Shown here one piece after another: positions 12,718-23,519 of a DNA stretch of 64,000 nucleotides. Source of the stretch: Solen grandis (lineage: Eukaryota > Mollusca > Bivalvia > Adapedonta > Solenidae); contig CM037789.1 in NCBI GenBank assembly GCA_021229015.1, forward strand, positions 38,365,581 through 38,429,580, written 5' to 3'. Below the pieces are notes generated by a model. It was not told the origin of the DNA and ran no database searches. It saw only the letters and a list, made by a program, of their open reading frames with translations. The translations under genes were made by a program, and so were the position numbers. Positions within the stretch are counted from its first letter, which is position 1. Each line of letters begins with the position of its first letter.

Positions 12718-12729
12718 ATATTGCTCTTT

Positions 12730-12895
12730 AGAAACCTAAACGATTTAGTTCTTATTGATACTCTGCTTGTATATTTAATGGATTCATTCGATTGCTATAT
12801 ACCTGTAAATAATTAACGTTGTATGCAACTTTGATCATTCATAAGAATTCTTCTTTTTTTTAGATAAATCAACTTTCACGAAAAAAAAATCATTA
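12730..12895. other. Short non-coding stretch to contig end
   Basis: AT-rich sequence ending in an A-run just before the gap; nothing recognised. Confidence 0.4.
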
Positions 12896-12995
12896 NNNNN
12901 NNNNNNNNNNNNNNNNNNNNNNNNNNNNNNNNNNNNNNNNNNNNNNNNNNNNNNNNNNNNNNNNNNNNNNNNNNNNNNNNNNNNNNNNNNNNNNN
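12896..12995. other. Assembly gap, 100 N
   Basis: Exactly 100 N, a scaffolding placeholder. A tandem array begins about 65 bp after it, which is a likely reason for the contig break. Confidence 0.99.
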
Positions 12996-13059
12996 TTTAA
13001 AAGCTGGCGCAGTATGGACAATTTATCCGGTAACAAAAGGTTTTGGCCTTAGGGAAATC

Positions 13060-13465
13060 ATTACACATATAATTTGACCCTTCATACAGGATAACTGCTA
13101 ACTACACATTTAATGTGACCATTCATACAGGATGGCTGCTCATTACACATATAATGTGATCATTCATACAGGATGGCTGCTCACTATACTTATAATGTGA
13201 TCATTCATATAGGATGGCTGCTCACTACGCATATAACAAGACTATTCATACAGGATGGCTGCTCACTACACATATAATGTGACCATTCATACAGGATGGC
13301 TGCTCACTACACATATAATGTGACCATTCATACTGGATGGCTGCTCACTACACATATAATGTGACCATTCATATAGGATGACTGCTCACTACACATATAA
13401 TGTAACCATTCACACAGAATGGCTGCTCACTAAACATATAATGTGACTATTCATACAAGTCAGCT
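13060..13465. repeat. 41-bp tandem repeat, copy A
   Basis: About nine copies of 'cactacacatataatgtgac' plus 'cattcatacaggatggctg', period 41. It decays downstream (to about 13620) into units like 'tacaggttggctgcctaat'. Those resemble the 33-bp satellite of contig 3, so the two satellites appear related by descent. Confidence 0.92.
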
Positions 13466-13620
13466 GCTTTATAAGTCATGAAAACAAATACAGGTCAGCT
13501 TGGTAAATAGTTGAAACCACAAATGCAGGTTGTCTGCCTAATCAAGATGACCATTTATACAGGTTGGCTGCCTAATCAAGGTGACCATTTATAAAGGTTT
13601 GGTGCTCAATACAGGTGACC

Positions 13621-14285
13621 ATTAATATATTACACAAAATACTTAAAAACTTCATAATTCCATTTAAACAAAGGATTATTGTCCAGCACCTTACATCTGA
13701 TTGTATTTTATTTGCTGTTTTTTGTTTGTTTTTATTTTCCCCTTTTCCTTATAAAGACCTACCAATCATAATATCTTTTCATATGACAAAAATATCATAT
13801 AAACATAAAGAAAGAAGTGGCCTCATGGGTTGAGCATGTGACAATATGTCTCATTAAACATACATCAATTTTATCAAAACCCATGAATAATTTTTTTTCA
13901 TTCTTTTCACTTTTGCTGCCAAACTAAATGTCAAAATTATCACTTAATTGAACAAAAATAGTTTGAACAGTGATGCAAACACATTATCACACAATAATCC
14001 AGACTTAACATGCAATCAATTAGTCAATATGCTTTGTTGATTATTACCACGGCAACAGAATACTGATCTGCAATTGACAAACATCTGATGCAGATAAAAG
14101 AAGTCTCTAGAAATAAGTCTGTTGCTTCCATGTTTTAACACTATAATAATTATATATCATCAATATATAGGTTTTATTTATAGGAAAGCATGGATTCTAA
14201 AGATAAACAAGGCTTTGTCAGCATAGCAAGCAATACTGTCAGGAGTCCCAATCGGTGAAAACATCCCATGAAGACTTTGGGCCAG
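13621..14285. other. Non-coding stretch within copy A
   Basis: AT-rich with no recognisable gene; counterpart at about 30190-30865. Confidence 0.5.
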
Positions 14286-14530
14286 ATAGAAACAAGAAAA
14301 TAATGGAAATGGGTTATGATCCCCAAACTGCACTGACCTTTCAAGAAAGCATATGGTTGGTGAACACAACACACCTTTGTGTTATGACAAACATTTCTGT
14401 AAAGTTTCATGAAAATCCAAAAATAGATATGGAAGTTATAGATATGAAAATGAAAATGTAGCCTATGAATACCAAATACAATTTCTAACAACTCCTGTGA
14501 CCTTGACCCTTCAGGTGCACATATGATTGT
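14286..14530 (+). repeat. Dispersed ~170-bp repeat units, copy A
   Basis: Units contain 'tgaccttgacc', 'ttcaa', 'cacatatg.ttg', 'acacctttgtgttatgac' and 'tttcatgaaaatccat'. Copy A holds about one and a half units; copy B holds about three (30865-31340). This is the style of tandem-core dispersed repeat common in bivalves. Confidence 0.7.
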
Positions 14531-15079
14531 TGCAAAAACATATCTGCATGTACTGACAAACACTACATCATGATCAGTGGAAGTACCCATGATGGAATTT
14601 CACAAGAGTTGTTATCAAATGATATGCCACCTAGTGTGATAACAATTAAAGCATTGTTTACACACAGAGAAAAAAGCCTAATAAGTCTGTTAAAAGATGC
14701 AGTTTTTCTGTAATTAGTGACTGTCATACAGATAAGTAGTCAAATTCATAGCAGCTGGGCAGCTGTAAAGGTGAAAAACATTATCATCCCGAAATGGAAG
14801 TTGTGAAACAGCTGAAAAGCTTCGACTAATTTATGGTAAAACATACTTAAATATCATGTATGGACAGCAAAAAACTTTGACACATAAAATCACACATGGG
14901 TTTTTTCTTATGAATTTAAAAGGGAAATGTTAAGACTTTCTTTTAACTTTGACACAGCTAGAAATTTGACTCATCAAAGTTTGACAATAGAAGTTCTATG
15001 ATATATTGAAACTGGCATGCAACCACCAATTCTGAAATAAATATGCATGGATGGAACTAATTAATTGTTAAAATCTGGT

Positions 15080-15480
15080 AACAAGAGCACTGGTCGTCAC
15101 AAAATATGCCTGTCCTGCTACATTGTATTTATCAATTCAAGGGCCATAACTCTGCATTGTTTGGGAAATTCTGGCTGGTTATTTAACATTGTGAAGATAT
15201 TGTGCCAATACACATAGTGACATAAACACTTAAGTTTGGTAAAGATTGGTTTATGTCCTTCTGAGTTAGAGGGAAGACACTGCTGATTTTGCAGTTTTTC
15301 ATTACTTAAAGGCCATAAGTCTGGGGGAATTTCCTTGTTAACAAACTTGACAAAGATAATGTATCAATATACAATGTGACCAAGTTTGGTAAAGATTGGA
15401 TCATGTTTGCGGTAAGCAAAATGAGCTTACAAACAATTCCTGTTTTTTATACACCAGTCTAATTACAGGATGTATTATGG
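15080..15480 (+). repeat. Dispersed bivalve repeat, two ~160-bp units, copy A
   Basis: Begins 'caagagcactggtcgtcac', then 'caagggccataactctg', 'gtttggtaaagattgg' and a second unit with 'aaaggccataagtctg'. No ORF. The counterpart is 32178-32570. Confidence 0.75.
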
Positions 15481-15649
15481 ATGGCACATGGACAGGCAAG
15501 TTGGCGTCCACTCAGGTTGTCTGCTGTCAAGCTTTTGTTTTGTGCCAAGCAATGAAATATGATTAAGAACTATGCAATAATTAGTTTTAACTCATTTAAT
15601 TTAAATATATTCATTTTATAGCAATTGGAAAACAAGTTCTTACAATATA

Positions 15650-15795
15650 TACTAATCTCACTTGATGGTTCCTTGGTTGGACCAGTACTTTGCACCAGGG
15701 AAGGTAATGATATATCCCTGCCCCCCAGCGTGGTCAAACCCACAACCTTTGGATCTGCAGTCTGATATGTTACTACAGGATCATGGTGCCCTTAA
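15650..15795 (-). mobile_element. Degraded tRNA-derived SINE, copy A
   Basis: The minus strand gives 'atgatcctgtagtaac' (A-box position) and 'gtgggtttgaccacg' (B-box position), then 'caaagtactggtccaacc'. The last part is shared with 22200-22330 ('gtactggtctaaacc' on the minus strand), marking one old family. The copy B counterpart is 32755-32900. Confidence 0.5.
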
Positions 15796-16036
15796 TTAGC
15801 AATATTTGCAACCATATAGTATTTACTTCATGTTAATACGGTGAACATGTGACTGCACAAATGGCTCCCAGAGACCAGAACCCTAGCTTCACACTGGATA
15901 TTTAATGTAAGCTGACATTTCTGCAGTAAACATTCACCCTTGCTGGCTATAAGATTCAAAAGTAGAGACATATTAAATTTTACTGGTTCAGTGACATTTC
16001 ACATCCTTGTTCAGGATGACAGGGAATTTACTGTCA

Positions 16037-16038
16037 TA
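16037..16038. other. Empty TA target site of the 33148 element
   Basis: The sequence reads 'actgtca-TA-ttcattcttgcc'. In copy B the same flanks surround a 2,117-bp element with TA on both sides. This gives an exact pre-insertion site and defines the ends of that element. Confidence 0.95.
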
Positions 16039-16702
16039 TTCATTCTTGCCTGGCAAAATGAACTTTAAAGGCATTTGAGCTGGTTTTTACAAACCGACAG
16101 ATTTTTCTAAAATTTGCATATGAGTACTTTAGACTTTAACTAAAAGATAATTAAAATAGGGGGTCACCATGCTTGTTTTAGAGATCAAGCTTATGGTAGA
16201 GTATCACTATTTGCTAAAATTTGTTGAAAAAACATGGCATTAAAAAATAAGAAAGACTTCAGTTCTAAATACTGTAACAGCATATTAAAGTGATATCTTT
16301 AAATTTTTTTTATTTTTATTTTACTAAATTTATATTACAATAAAAAAAAAAAAAAAATGGGCATAAAATTTCATTTGCGCCTGGACCAAAATGTATACAA
16401 AACTATCCCAAACAGTAAATTTTTATATATATATTTCTAAATAAAAAAATTTCAACGGACAGATTTCCTTTATTTTTTCAGAGTCAGTTCTCTGATATAA
16501 ATGCTTTCTGAAAATTTTAAAAAAACACACCAATTTTTTTTTTTTTTTTTTTTAACTAAAACTGCTTTTTTCTTGAAATTTTAGCCAAATTTGCATAAAA
16601 ACACTAAAATGTGAATTTTTGTACCTTCAAATTTTGGCAAGTATACCTTTAATGATATTCTTAACACATGAATCTTAAAATTTGGGCTTTCTTCTTTTGT
16701 AA
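16039..16702. other. AT-rich non-coding stretch within copy A
   Basis: At 16305-16360 copy A has T- and A-runs where copy B (35527-35618) has a different, more complex 75-bp sequence. This local replacement may be consensus error or a real allelic difference. Confidence 0.5.
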
Positions 16703-16830
16703 CAAACACGGCCTGGCCCGTAATCGACCTGGTTTGCCGGTGTGCAAGTTCAATGCTTTTAACCACTGAGCCAAAGAGTGGACTCCCTGACGCAGTTGTC
16801 AGAGATTGTACTTGTACCCGTGATGACGCA
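16703..16830 (-). mobile_element. Degraded tRNA-derived SINE, copy A
   Basis: The minus strand reads 'tttggctcagtggtta' (A-box-like) and 'ccaggtcgattacggg' (B-box-like), with 'gcaaaccagg' between. The copy B counterpart is 35965-36090. No flanking duplication was seen. Confidence 0.5.
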
Positions 16831-18085
16831 TCGTCACACTATCATTCTACTTAAAATAAATGAGAAATAAAAAAATTTCACCAAAATCAAATCAGCTGTA
16901 ACCTGCTGAAACATCCTTAAATTTTACATCCTGCAAAATGGAGATGAAGGATGATATCTCAAAGTACAACATCTGTATGTAAACAACATGTTTCAAACTG
17001 TTCAGAAAGAAATATGTATGAGTGGTAATAATAAACCAATGAAAACTAATGAAAAATCATAATTATAAGACTGACCCAACATTTATTTGTTAGCACATTC
17101 TTAATATGTTTTGTTTATTTACTATCAGCAAGACATTACAGCAAGCTCCAACATTAGAGTGGGAACTCCACTTAACATAGCAATAACTATCATAACCCTG
17201 AATTTTGAAAGACATATTGAATTTGTGGGATAAAATCAGATGTTCAATGTACTTTGAGATATCATCATTATCTCCATCAACAAGTCCTGCCTCCGTGTTC
17301 TCTTTTTTTTGTCTATTCTTTTCTTTACTTGCAGCTCCTTCCGGATGTTAATTCATTTTTATTGGATTTCTCATGAACCTTTTGTATTTCATTATTCCTT
17401 GTTCATAAAAATATCAGTTTCTAACATTGCTCTGTGTTATAATTGTATTAAATTAAAGATGAACATTTTTTTTGCTCAATTACCTTTAATACTTTAGACA
17501 TTAAACAATTTGTGAAAATTGCCAATTTTGCAATACTTGCCTCATTTTTATTTTGGTATGATTAATGATGTTTGTAATTCAACAGCATTATGAAAATATT
17601 CATTGCATTCCATTAAGAGGAAATAAAGTATTTGTTATGAAAGCTAATATTGACAAATGTGAGTTTTAAATGGGCACTAAGATTTGCTTATGGTAAACTC
17701 AGTTCTCAGACAGCATTAAAGTATTGGCTTTAAATGATTATCCTGCTAAAATGGATTATGTGTGGATTTTACATTTGGGAACATGTTCATTAATACTGAG
17801 GCTCAGTAACGGCCCCTGGATTACACCTGCCGTAAATGGGCACATCCCTTGACTAGCTGCTTAAACCTGGTTTGTTAGTATAAAAAATAACGTAAGAGAT
17901 TGAAGAGAAATACATTAATAAATATATACAAGTCAAGTCTCAGATACAAAGAAAGATCAAAAATGCTTAAGCAATTACGGTATGGCACAATGAGGTTATC
18001 ATTAGTGGAAAACAAGAATTAATTCTGAACAATTGTTTCTGAGAACAATTTTGAAATAATCTATATAGAGTATATGAGGTAACTG
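16831..18085. other. AT-rich non-coding stretch within copy A
   Basis: Several short ORFs with hydrophobic composition (for example 17309-17497) recur in copy B at the same place but have no motif. They are not supported as genes. Confidence 0.45.
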
Positions 18086-18915
18086 TGTTTTCCCTGGAGG
18101 CCTCATATTTCAAGAGATCAACTCGGTTTTATCAAGTTTTCCCTGGAGGCCTCATATTTCAAGAGATCAACTCGGTTTTATCAAGTTTTCCCTGAGGCCT
18201 CATATTTCAAGAGATCAACTCGGTTTTATCAAGTTTTCCCTGGAGGCCTCATATTTCAAGAGATCAACTCGGTTTTATCAAGTTTTCCCTGGAGGCCTCA
18301 TATTTCAAGAGATCAACTCGGTTTTATCAAGTTTTCCCTGGGGCCTCATATTTCAAGAGATCAACTCGGTTTTATCAAGTTTTCCTGGAGGCCTCATATT
18401 TCAAGAGATCAACTCGGTTTTATCAAGTTTTCCCTGGAGGCCTCATATTTCAAGAGATCAACTCGGTTTTATCAAGTTTTCCCTGGAGGCCTCATATTTC
18501 AAGAGATCAACTCGGTTTTATCAAGTTTTCCCTGGAGGCCTCATATTTCAAGAGATCAACTCGGTTTTATCAAGTTTTCCCTTGAGGCCTCATATTTCAA
18601 GAGATCAACTCGGTTTTATCAAGTTTTCCCTGGAGGCCTCATATTTCAAGAGATCAACTCGGTTTTATCAAGTTTTCCCTGGAGGCCTCATATTTCAAGA
18701 GATCAACTCGGTTTTATCAATTTTTCCCTTGTGGCCTCATATTTCAAGAGATCAACTCTGTTTTATCAAGTTTTCCCTGGAGGCCTCATATTTCAAGAGA
18801 TCAACTCTGTTTTATCAAGTTTTCCCTGGAGGCCTCATATTTCAAGAGATCAACTCTGTTTTATCAAGTTTTCCCTGGAGGCCTCATATTTCAAGAGATC
18901 AACATGGTTTTATCA
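18086..18915. repeat. 49-bp minisatellite, copy A (about 17 units)
   Basis: Highly homogeneous units with 'ccctggaggcctcatattt' and 'caagagatcaactcggtttt', period 49. Early units carry 'ctcggtt', late ones 'ctctgtt'. Single-base deletions appear in some units. The period is not a multiple of three, so long ORFs cycle through three frames and are by-products. Confidence 0.96.
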
Positions 18916-18924
18916 ATTATGGTA

Positions 18925-19170
18925 GAGGATAGAAGGTTACATTTGTGGCAAATGAAATCAAATTCTGACCATTGCTTCAGTTTATTTCAATAAGATCATA
19001 TTGTTGTGATGGCAACCAGAGTTCTGCAGGGATCAAGATTAATTTAGCAACTTATGTGGAGGGCCACTAAAGGATCATTCAGCCAAGTTTCATCAATTCT
19101 ATTAAGCAGTTTGAAAAGAGAAAGTCATTGATGACGAACGAAAAGTGCCTTGAGCATATTGTACTGGTGA
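18925..19170 (+). repeat. Dispersed repeat ('gcaaccagagttctgca' family), copy A
   Basis: Contains 'gcaaatgaaatcaaattctg', 'gcaaccagagttctgcag', 'aaggatcattcagccaag' and ends 'ctggtgagctaaaa'. It matches 38048-38218 and 5928-6035. The terminal 'ggtgagcta' word is the same as at the end of the 19250 block. Confidence 0.7.
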
Positions 19171-19249
19171 GCTAAAAATTATGTATATCCTTGTGTTTTC
19201 AATTTTATAGCGAACTTAAACCCTGGCATCATTTCACTAAGTGTAATGC

Positions 19250-20035
19250 TTTTGCTTTGAAACCAACTGGAACAAGAGGGAAGAAATAAAGATGCTAGAG
19301 TGTAAAAGTGAAATCTGGCTTTTTTATGGTGAAAAGGGCATAACTCCTAAATTAACTAGTCAATATCAGTTATAATTGAACCCGATTGCGAAATTATGGG
19401 CATAAACATTGTCTTAAAGTTTGAAAAAGATTGCTAAAAAAATGAAGATGCTAGAGTGTAATCAAAGTGAAATCTGGCATTTTTTTAATATCAAAAGGGG
19501 CTTAACTCCTGACCTAATTGACCGATCTCAGCCATATTCAAAATTAATCAGGACATTATGGTCATAAGCATTGCCATAAAGTTTGAAGATGATTGCTCAA
19601 AAGATGAAGATGCTAGAGTGTAAAAAAAGTGAAATATGGCATTTTTTTAATATTAAAAGGGGCTTAACTCCTGACCTTATTGACAGATCTTAGCCATAAT
19701 CGAACTCAATCAAGACATTATGGTCATAAGCATTGCCATAAAGTTTGAAGAAGATTGCTCAAAAGATGAATATGCTAGAGTGTAAACAAAGTGAAATCTT
19801 GCATTTTTTTAATATTAAAGGGGCATAACTCCTGACCTAATTGAAGGATCTCAGCCATAATCAAACTCAATCGAAACATTATGGTCATTAACTTGTCTTA
19901 AAGTTTGAAGATGATTGCTCAAGAAATAAAGGTGATAGAGTGTAAACACTAAAAATTGTTCACGACGCACGACGGAAGACAGACGCTCACGGGATCACAA
20001 TAGCTCACCCTGAGCTTTGCTCAGGTGAGCTAAAA
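19250..20035 (+). mobile_element. Pearl/HINE-like non-autonomous element with ~160-bp tandem core
   Basis: It starts at 'acaagaggg' and contains about four core units with 'gcataactcctgacctaatt', 'catta.ggtcata', 'aaagtttgaagatgattgc' and 'gatgctagagtgtaa'. It ends in a 'gacgcacgacgga' segment, a hairpin (20002-20015 pairing with 20019-20031) and 'ctaa'. A tandem-repeat core with a 3' hairpin recalls the pearl elements of oysters and Helitron-related HINE elements (established families). The assignment here is inference. There is no ORF. Confidence 0.6.
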
Positions 20036-20350
20036 ACTACAAAAAACAAAACAAAACCAAAAACAAAACAAAAAAGGTTTGAAGATGATAGCTAAAGAAA
20101 TGAAGATTCTAGGGGTGTAAACAAAGTGAAATCCGGCATTTTATTTTTTATTTCAAGAGTCATAATTCCTGAACTAACTGGAAGATATCAGCTTTAATCA
20201 AACTTGGCCGAGCTACTATGGCTAATAAACATTGTCCTGAAGTTAGAAGATGATTGCTTAAGAAGGAATATACTAGAGTGTAAACATGCTTATTGTGGCT
20301 GACAGACCCTATAGACGCTAGACATTATAGTAGCACATGCTTAGGTGAGT
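20036..20350 (+). repeat. Partial second copy of the same dispersed repeat
   Basis: Another core unit ('tttgaagatgatagctaaag', 'tctaggggtgtaaacaaag') and a degraded end ('catgcttaggtgagttatag') follow an A-rich 'aaaacaaaac' run. Confidence 0.6.
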
Positions 20351-20779
20351 TATAGAAAGTGAACAAAATTAGTTAATGGTTCACTGTCAAAGAAAAATAA
20401 ATTAAGTTCAAACATGATCACTGAAGATAGGTCAAAATATTTAGAATATCATCAGGTATGTCTTGTCAACTTACAACTTATATCCCAATAGGAAATCTAG
20501 TGGCTTAAACAATTATATTTTAAATGCCCTATTATGTCAAAAGAAAGGAAAATGATCTGAATCAAATTTCCTTATTATTTTTTTAAAAGAAAAGATCTAT
20601 TTTACACATGTAAAGGAAAAATAATATATAGCTATGGTAATGCGTGTTTGTATGTGTTCTTTACATCCCTTCAGATAGTTTCAGTTGTTTGACAACCTCT
20701 GTCAGGCTTAACTCTGTGAAACATGCATACAGAAAAGTAACCCTTAAATATGCGGGCAGTCCATCCCCTAATATTCCAA
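20351..20779. other. Non-coding stretch
   Basis: Nothing recognised apart from the left target duplication of the SINE (20767-20779). Confidence 0.5.
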
Positions 20780-20992
20780 TTAAAAGCTCTTACAACTTAT
20801 ATTAATCCCTCTCAATGGCTCTGGTGGTGGCGTATGTGGTCATGATTGTGGGAGGAAACCAGAGAGCCCGGAGTAAACCCACATGCCTGGACAGGCAACC
20901 ACTGTACGTGGCACTCATGTACGTGACCAGGAGTCGAACCTGGGATGCGTTGGTGAGAAGCAAATCACGTTACCACTACGCTATCCAGGCAA
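20780..20992 (-). mobile_element. Full-length tRNA-derived SINE with 13-bp target-site duplication
   Basis: The minus strand shows a near-consensus A box (tagcgtagtgg) and a B box (ggttcgactcc) with tRNA-like spacing. A short body with 'tgggtttactccggg' and 'ggtttcctcccacaatcatg' follows. It is flanked by perfect 13-bp direct repeats 'cctaatattccaa' at 20767-20779 and 20993-21005. Intact boxes and a perfect duplication indicate a fairly young insertion. The overlapping 60-codon ORF is a by-product. Confidence 0.92.
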
Positions 20993-21005
20993 CCTAATAT
21001 TCCAA

Positions 21006-21738
21006 ACTTCACATACAAAGTGAACTCAGGTTTGAACGCTATTAATAAAATGTTATGTCATACTTTAATATCATAAATATATGATTGTAATCATTTTAAA
21101 ATGTGCAGAATGAATTAATACCATTAAAACAAGATAATAAAATGCCCCCAAATATAATATCGCAAATATAATTATATATTATACAAAACAATGAAGGGTT
21201 GGCCAGGGCGCTTGTTTGATAATAGATCCATTTTATCAATAATCAACTTCAGGCAATTAATGCGCTGGCTTATTCTATAAATATATCAAGAGCCATTACT
21301 CTTGACCTCATTGATCTGATATTTTAATTGAACGCCATAATTAGTTATCATTAATTTAAAGCTTTGTCAAATGTAAGGATAAAAAAAATGTTGCATCTTC
21401 CAAAAAGCCTTTACAAAGCAGAAGAAACTGACACATCTCCATGAGATCCCTAATTCTTTTGTTTCAGAAGCAGCACAACCTGTGGATATTTCAGCTTGAT
21501 GTCTGTACTTAACGTGTATTTTTCAATTCATCCGCAGACTCTAGCAAGGAGAAGTTAGAGCAATAAAGCTATCATCTTGCACAATTCCCTGATGGCAGTC
21601 TGCAATCATGGGTAAACCACCATACATCTGATGGATTCTAAAGTGAGACAAAACACATTCCCTGTCACATGTCAATATGCTCTCTAGATGGTCTTACTGC
21701 TAAACTGAAACATGTGCTTTAAAGATGTTTGAGGAAAC
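21006..21738. other. Non-coding stretch
   Basis: AT-rich; no gene recognised. Confidence 0.45.
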
Positions 21739-21990
21739 ATATTTTTGTGTGTGAGTGTGCTTTCAAGGTTAAAGCTGCTGTACTGCAAGTACTGTTGTGT
21801 GCTTTAGTTGGTCATTTTCAAGTTGGTCATTGAAAGCTGCAGTACTGCATAGTACTGTTGTATGTGCATTCAAGTTGGTCATTTTCAAGTCGGTCATTGA
21901 AAGCTGCTGTACTGCATAGTACTGTTGTATGTGCTTTCAAGTTGGTCATTTTCAAGTTGATCATCTTCAAGTTGATCATAATGCTTGAAG
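21739..21990. repeat. ~80-bp tandem repeat, three units
   Basis: Units contain 'aaagctgctgtactgca', 'agtactgttgt' and 'caagttggtcattttcaag', with shorter 'caagttgatcat' sub-repeats at the end. Confidence 0.85.
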
Positions 21991-22199
21991 AAAAGTCACT
22001 CATGCATATGTTTTCATGATGATTATAACGTTTGAGGAAATTGCAAGAGCATTGGTATTTTACAGTCTTCCAGCCATTATAAAATTGAAATCTTTGTTAA
22101 TCTATGAACGTGTTTAGTCTCCTTTGAACTTAATTTGAAATTAAATTTTTAGGATGATTTGGAAGTAAGTTATTTTAACATTTACAAAATTGTAACATT

Positions 22200-22335
22200 A
22201 ATTAGATGCTTTTCTTCAGTTCTAAGGTTTAGACCAGTACCTTGTGCCTGAGGTCATTAAACAGTCTTGCTGTATCAGGGTTTAAACCAGGCAACACCAA
22301 TCAAGACTCTTACAGTACTACCATGAAGCAGATGA
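22200..22335 (-). mobile_element. Degraded tRNA-derived SINE
   Basis: The minus strand has 'cctggtttaaaccctg' at the B-box position and 'gtactggtctaaacc' downstream, as in the relic at 15650-15795. Old and heavily mutated. Confidence 0.4.
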
Positions 22336-22549
22336 GGTCTTCAAATGACTTACAAGTAAACTTTGTTTTCAGAAATTATAGTAAATAATGTCAACGGCTT
22401 TGACAAATATAGCAACAGCTATCTCCAGAAAGACTGGCTGAATATTCACCTTGTTTCATGAGCCTTCCCATACGCTTTGTAACAGAAATTGTCACTTATG
22501 ATAGGAAAGACTCTACAATAAGTGGGTCACATTTCAAATTCCCTTTTTA

Positions 22550-22905
22550 TACCCCCACTTGAAAAAGCTGTCTGTACGTCTGTACAGCCAAAACTTGTCT
22601 GATTATTAACTGGAGAACTGCAGGGCCTGGGTTTGAGAAACTTGGTAGGGACATTGGCCATGACCAGTAGAAGAACCCTATTGATCTGAGGTCACTAGGT
22701 CAAAGTTCAAGGTCACTGTGATCTTTAGTATGAAATCTTTGTCTGATCATCAAATGGAGAACAGTAGGGCCTGGGTTTGTGAAACCTGGTAGGGACATTG
22801 GCCATGCTCAATAAATGAACCCTACTGATTTTGAGGTCACTTTGTCAAAGGTCAAGGTCACTGTAACCTTTCATATGAAATCCTTGTCAGACTGGTCGAA
22901 GGTTC
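22550..22905 (+). repeat. Dispersed bivalve repeat, two ~170-bp units
   Basis: Starts 'tatacccccacttgaaaaag'. Each unit has 'gcctgggtttg', 'ttggtagggacattggcc' and 'aggtcaaggtcactg' or close variants. Non-coding. Confidence 0.75.
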
Positions 22906-22929
22906 TTGACATGCTATCATTCAAGAAAC

Positions 22930-23234
22930 AAGAGGGCCAAGATGGTCCTGAATCACTCACCTGAGAAATATTGCTTTCATTGCCTTTTACAACATAGTCA
23001 TACTGAATACAAAATCCATGCAGAAGAACAACAATATAATCTTAATTCAACTCAAAATAAGTTACATGTGGTTTAAAAAAAAACCCATATCTTGAGAATC
23101 CCGGAACCCAAAAAACAAGTTAACACTAGCGTGGGATCATTTTTGACCCAAGGGCCATAATTTGAAAACTTGGTTCAGGTCCACAGGGCCATGTTACATA
23201 TCAAATATCTAAACCCATAACCTTGTGGTTCCTG
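22930..23234 (+). repeat. Dispersed bivalve repeat, 5' part
   Basis: Begins 'acaagagggccaagatgg', then 'tcactcacctgagaaa', 'gggccataatttgaaaac' and 'tatcaaatatctaaac'. It runs straight into the RT fragment at about 23235. The same words occur at 38310-38350 and 55660-55860. Confidence 0.7.
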
Positions 23235-23517
23235 GAACCCTAATGATCTCTCAGATGAACCTCCCACAGAGGGCCCAACTGTTCCAATAACCACTGAGAT
23301 GATCGAAAAAGCAATAAATAAGATGGGGCTGGGTAAAGCAGCTGGCCCATCTGGCATTGTGGCTGAGATGCTCAAGCCCAGAGGCAAGGCTGGTGTAGCA
23401 TTTATTCGAGACCTCTTAGAAGCCATTGTCAGAGAGGGATGTATCCTGGCGGAGTGGGAAAAAAGCTACATAGTCTGCCTATACAAAGGCAAGGGTGATG
23501 CACTTAACAGGGGAAAT
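23235..23517 (+). pseudogene. Non-LTR retrotransposon RT fragment, N-terminal part
   Basis: The open frame encodes the start of an RT domain: 'KMGLGKAAGPSGIVAEMLK' is the K-x-GKA-x-GPSGI region, then 'EWEKSYIVCLYKGKGD' and 'RGNY', all RT block 1-2 signatures of LINE-type enzymes. The frame is open without a start codon, so the element is 5' truncated; it abuts a dispersed repeat. It breaks exactly at a TA dinucleotide (23518-23519), where the 23520-26983 element is inserted, and resumes at 26986 with a one-base frame change. An endonuclease domain is absent. Subfamily was not determined. Confidence 0.85.
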
Positions 23518-23519
23518 TA

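Larger units (their letters stand above)
12996..19847. other. Duplicated block, copy A (contig 2)
   Basis: From about 13060 this block is colinear with 29700-38860 in the same orientation, with only scattered substitutions and indels. Landmarks match in order: 41-bp array, SINE relics, 'cacggcctggcccgtaatc', 49-bp minisatellite and the 160-bp repeat block. Copy A lacks the 2,117-bp transposon of copy B, lacks a ~520-bp repeat segment (at about 14510-14570), and has more 49-bp units (about 17 against 12). Because copy B ends at a gap where copy A continues, an unpurged haplotig is the simplest reading. Confidence 0.85.

Noticed and set aside
14174..14590. 138-codon minus-strand ORF, also present in the second copy
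   Set aside because: It lies across a dispersed ~170-bp repeat, has no motif, and is shortened in copy B; duplication alone explains its recurrence.
20780..20992. Functional tRNA gene on the minus strand
   Set aside because: A and B boxes are good, but there is no pairing acceptor stem, a SINE body follows, and the flanks are target duplications. The same reasoning applies to 2771, 4212, 12411, 57786 and 58396.
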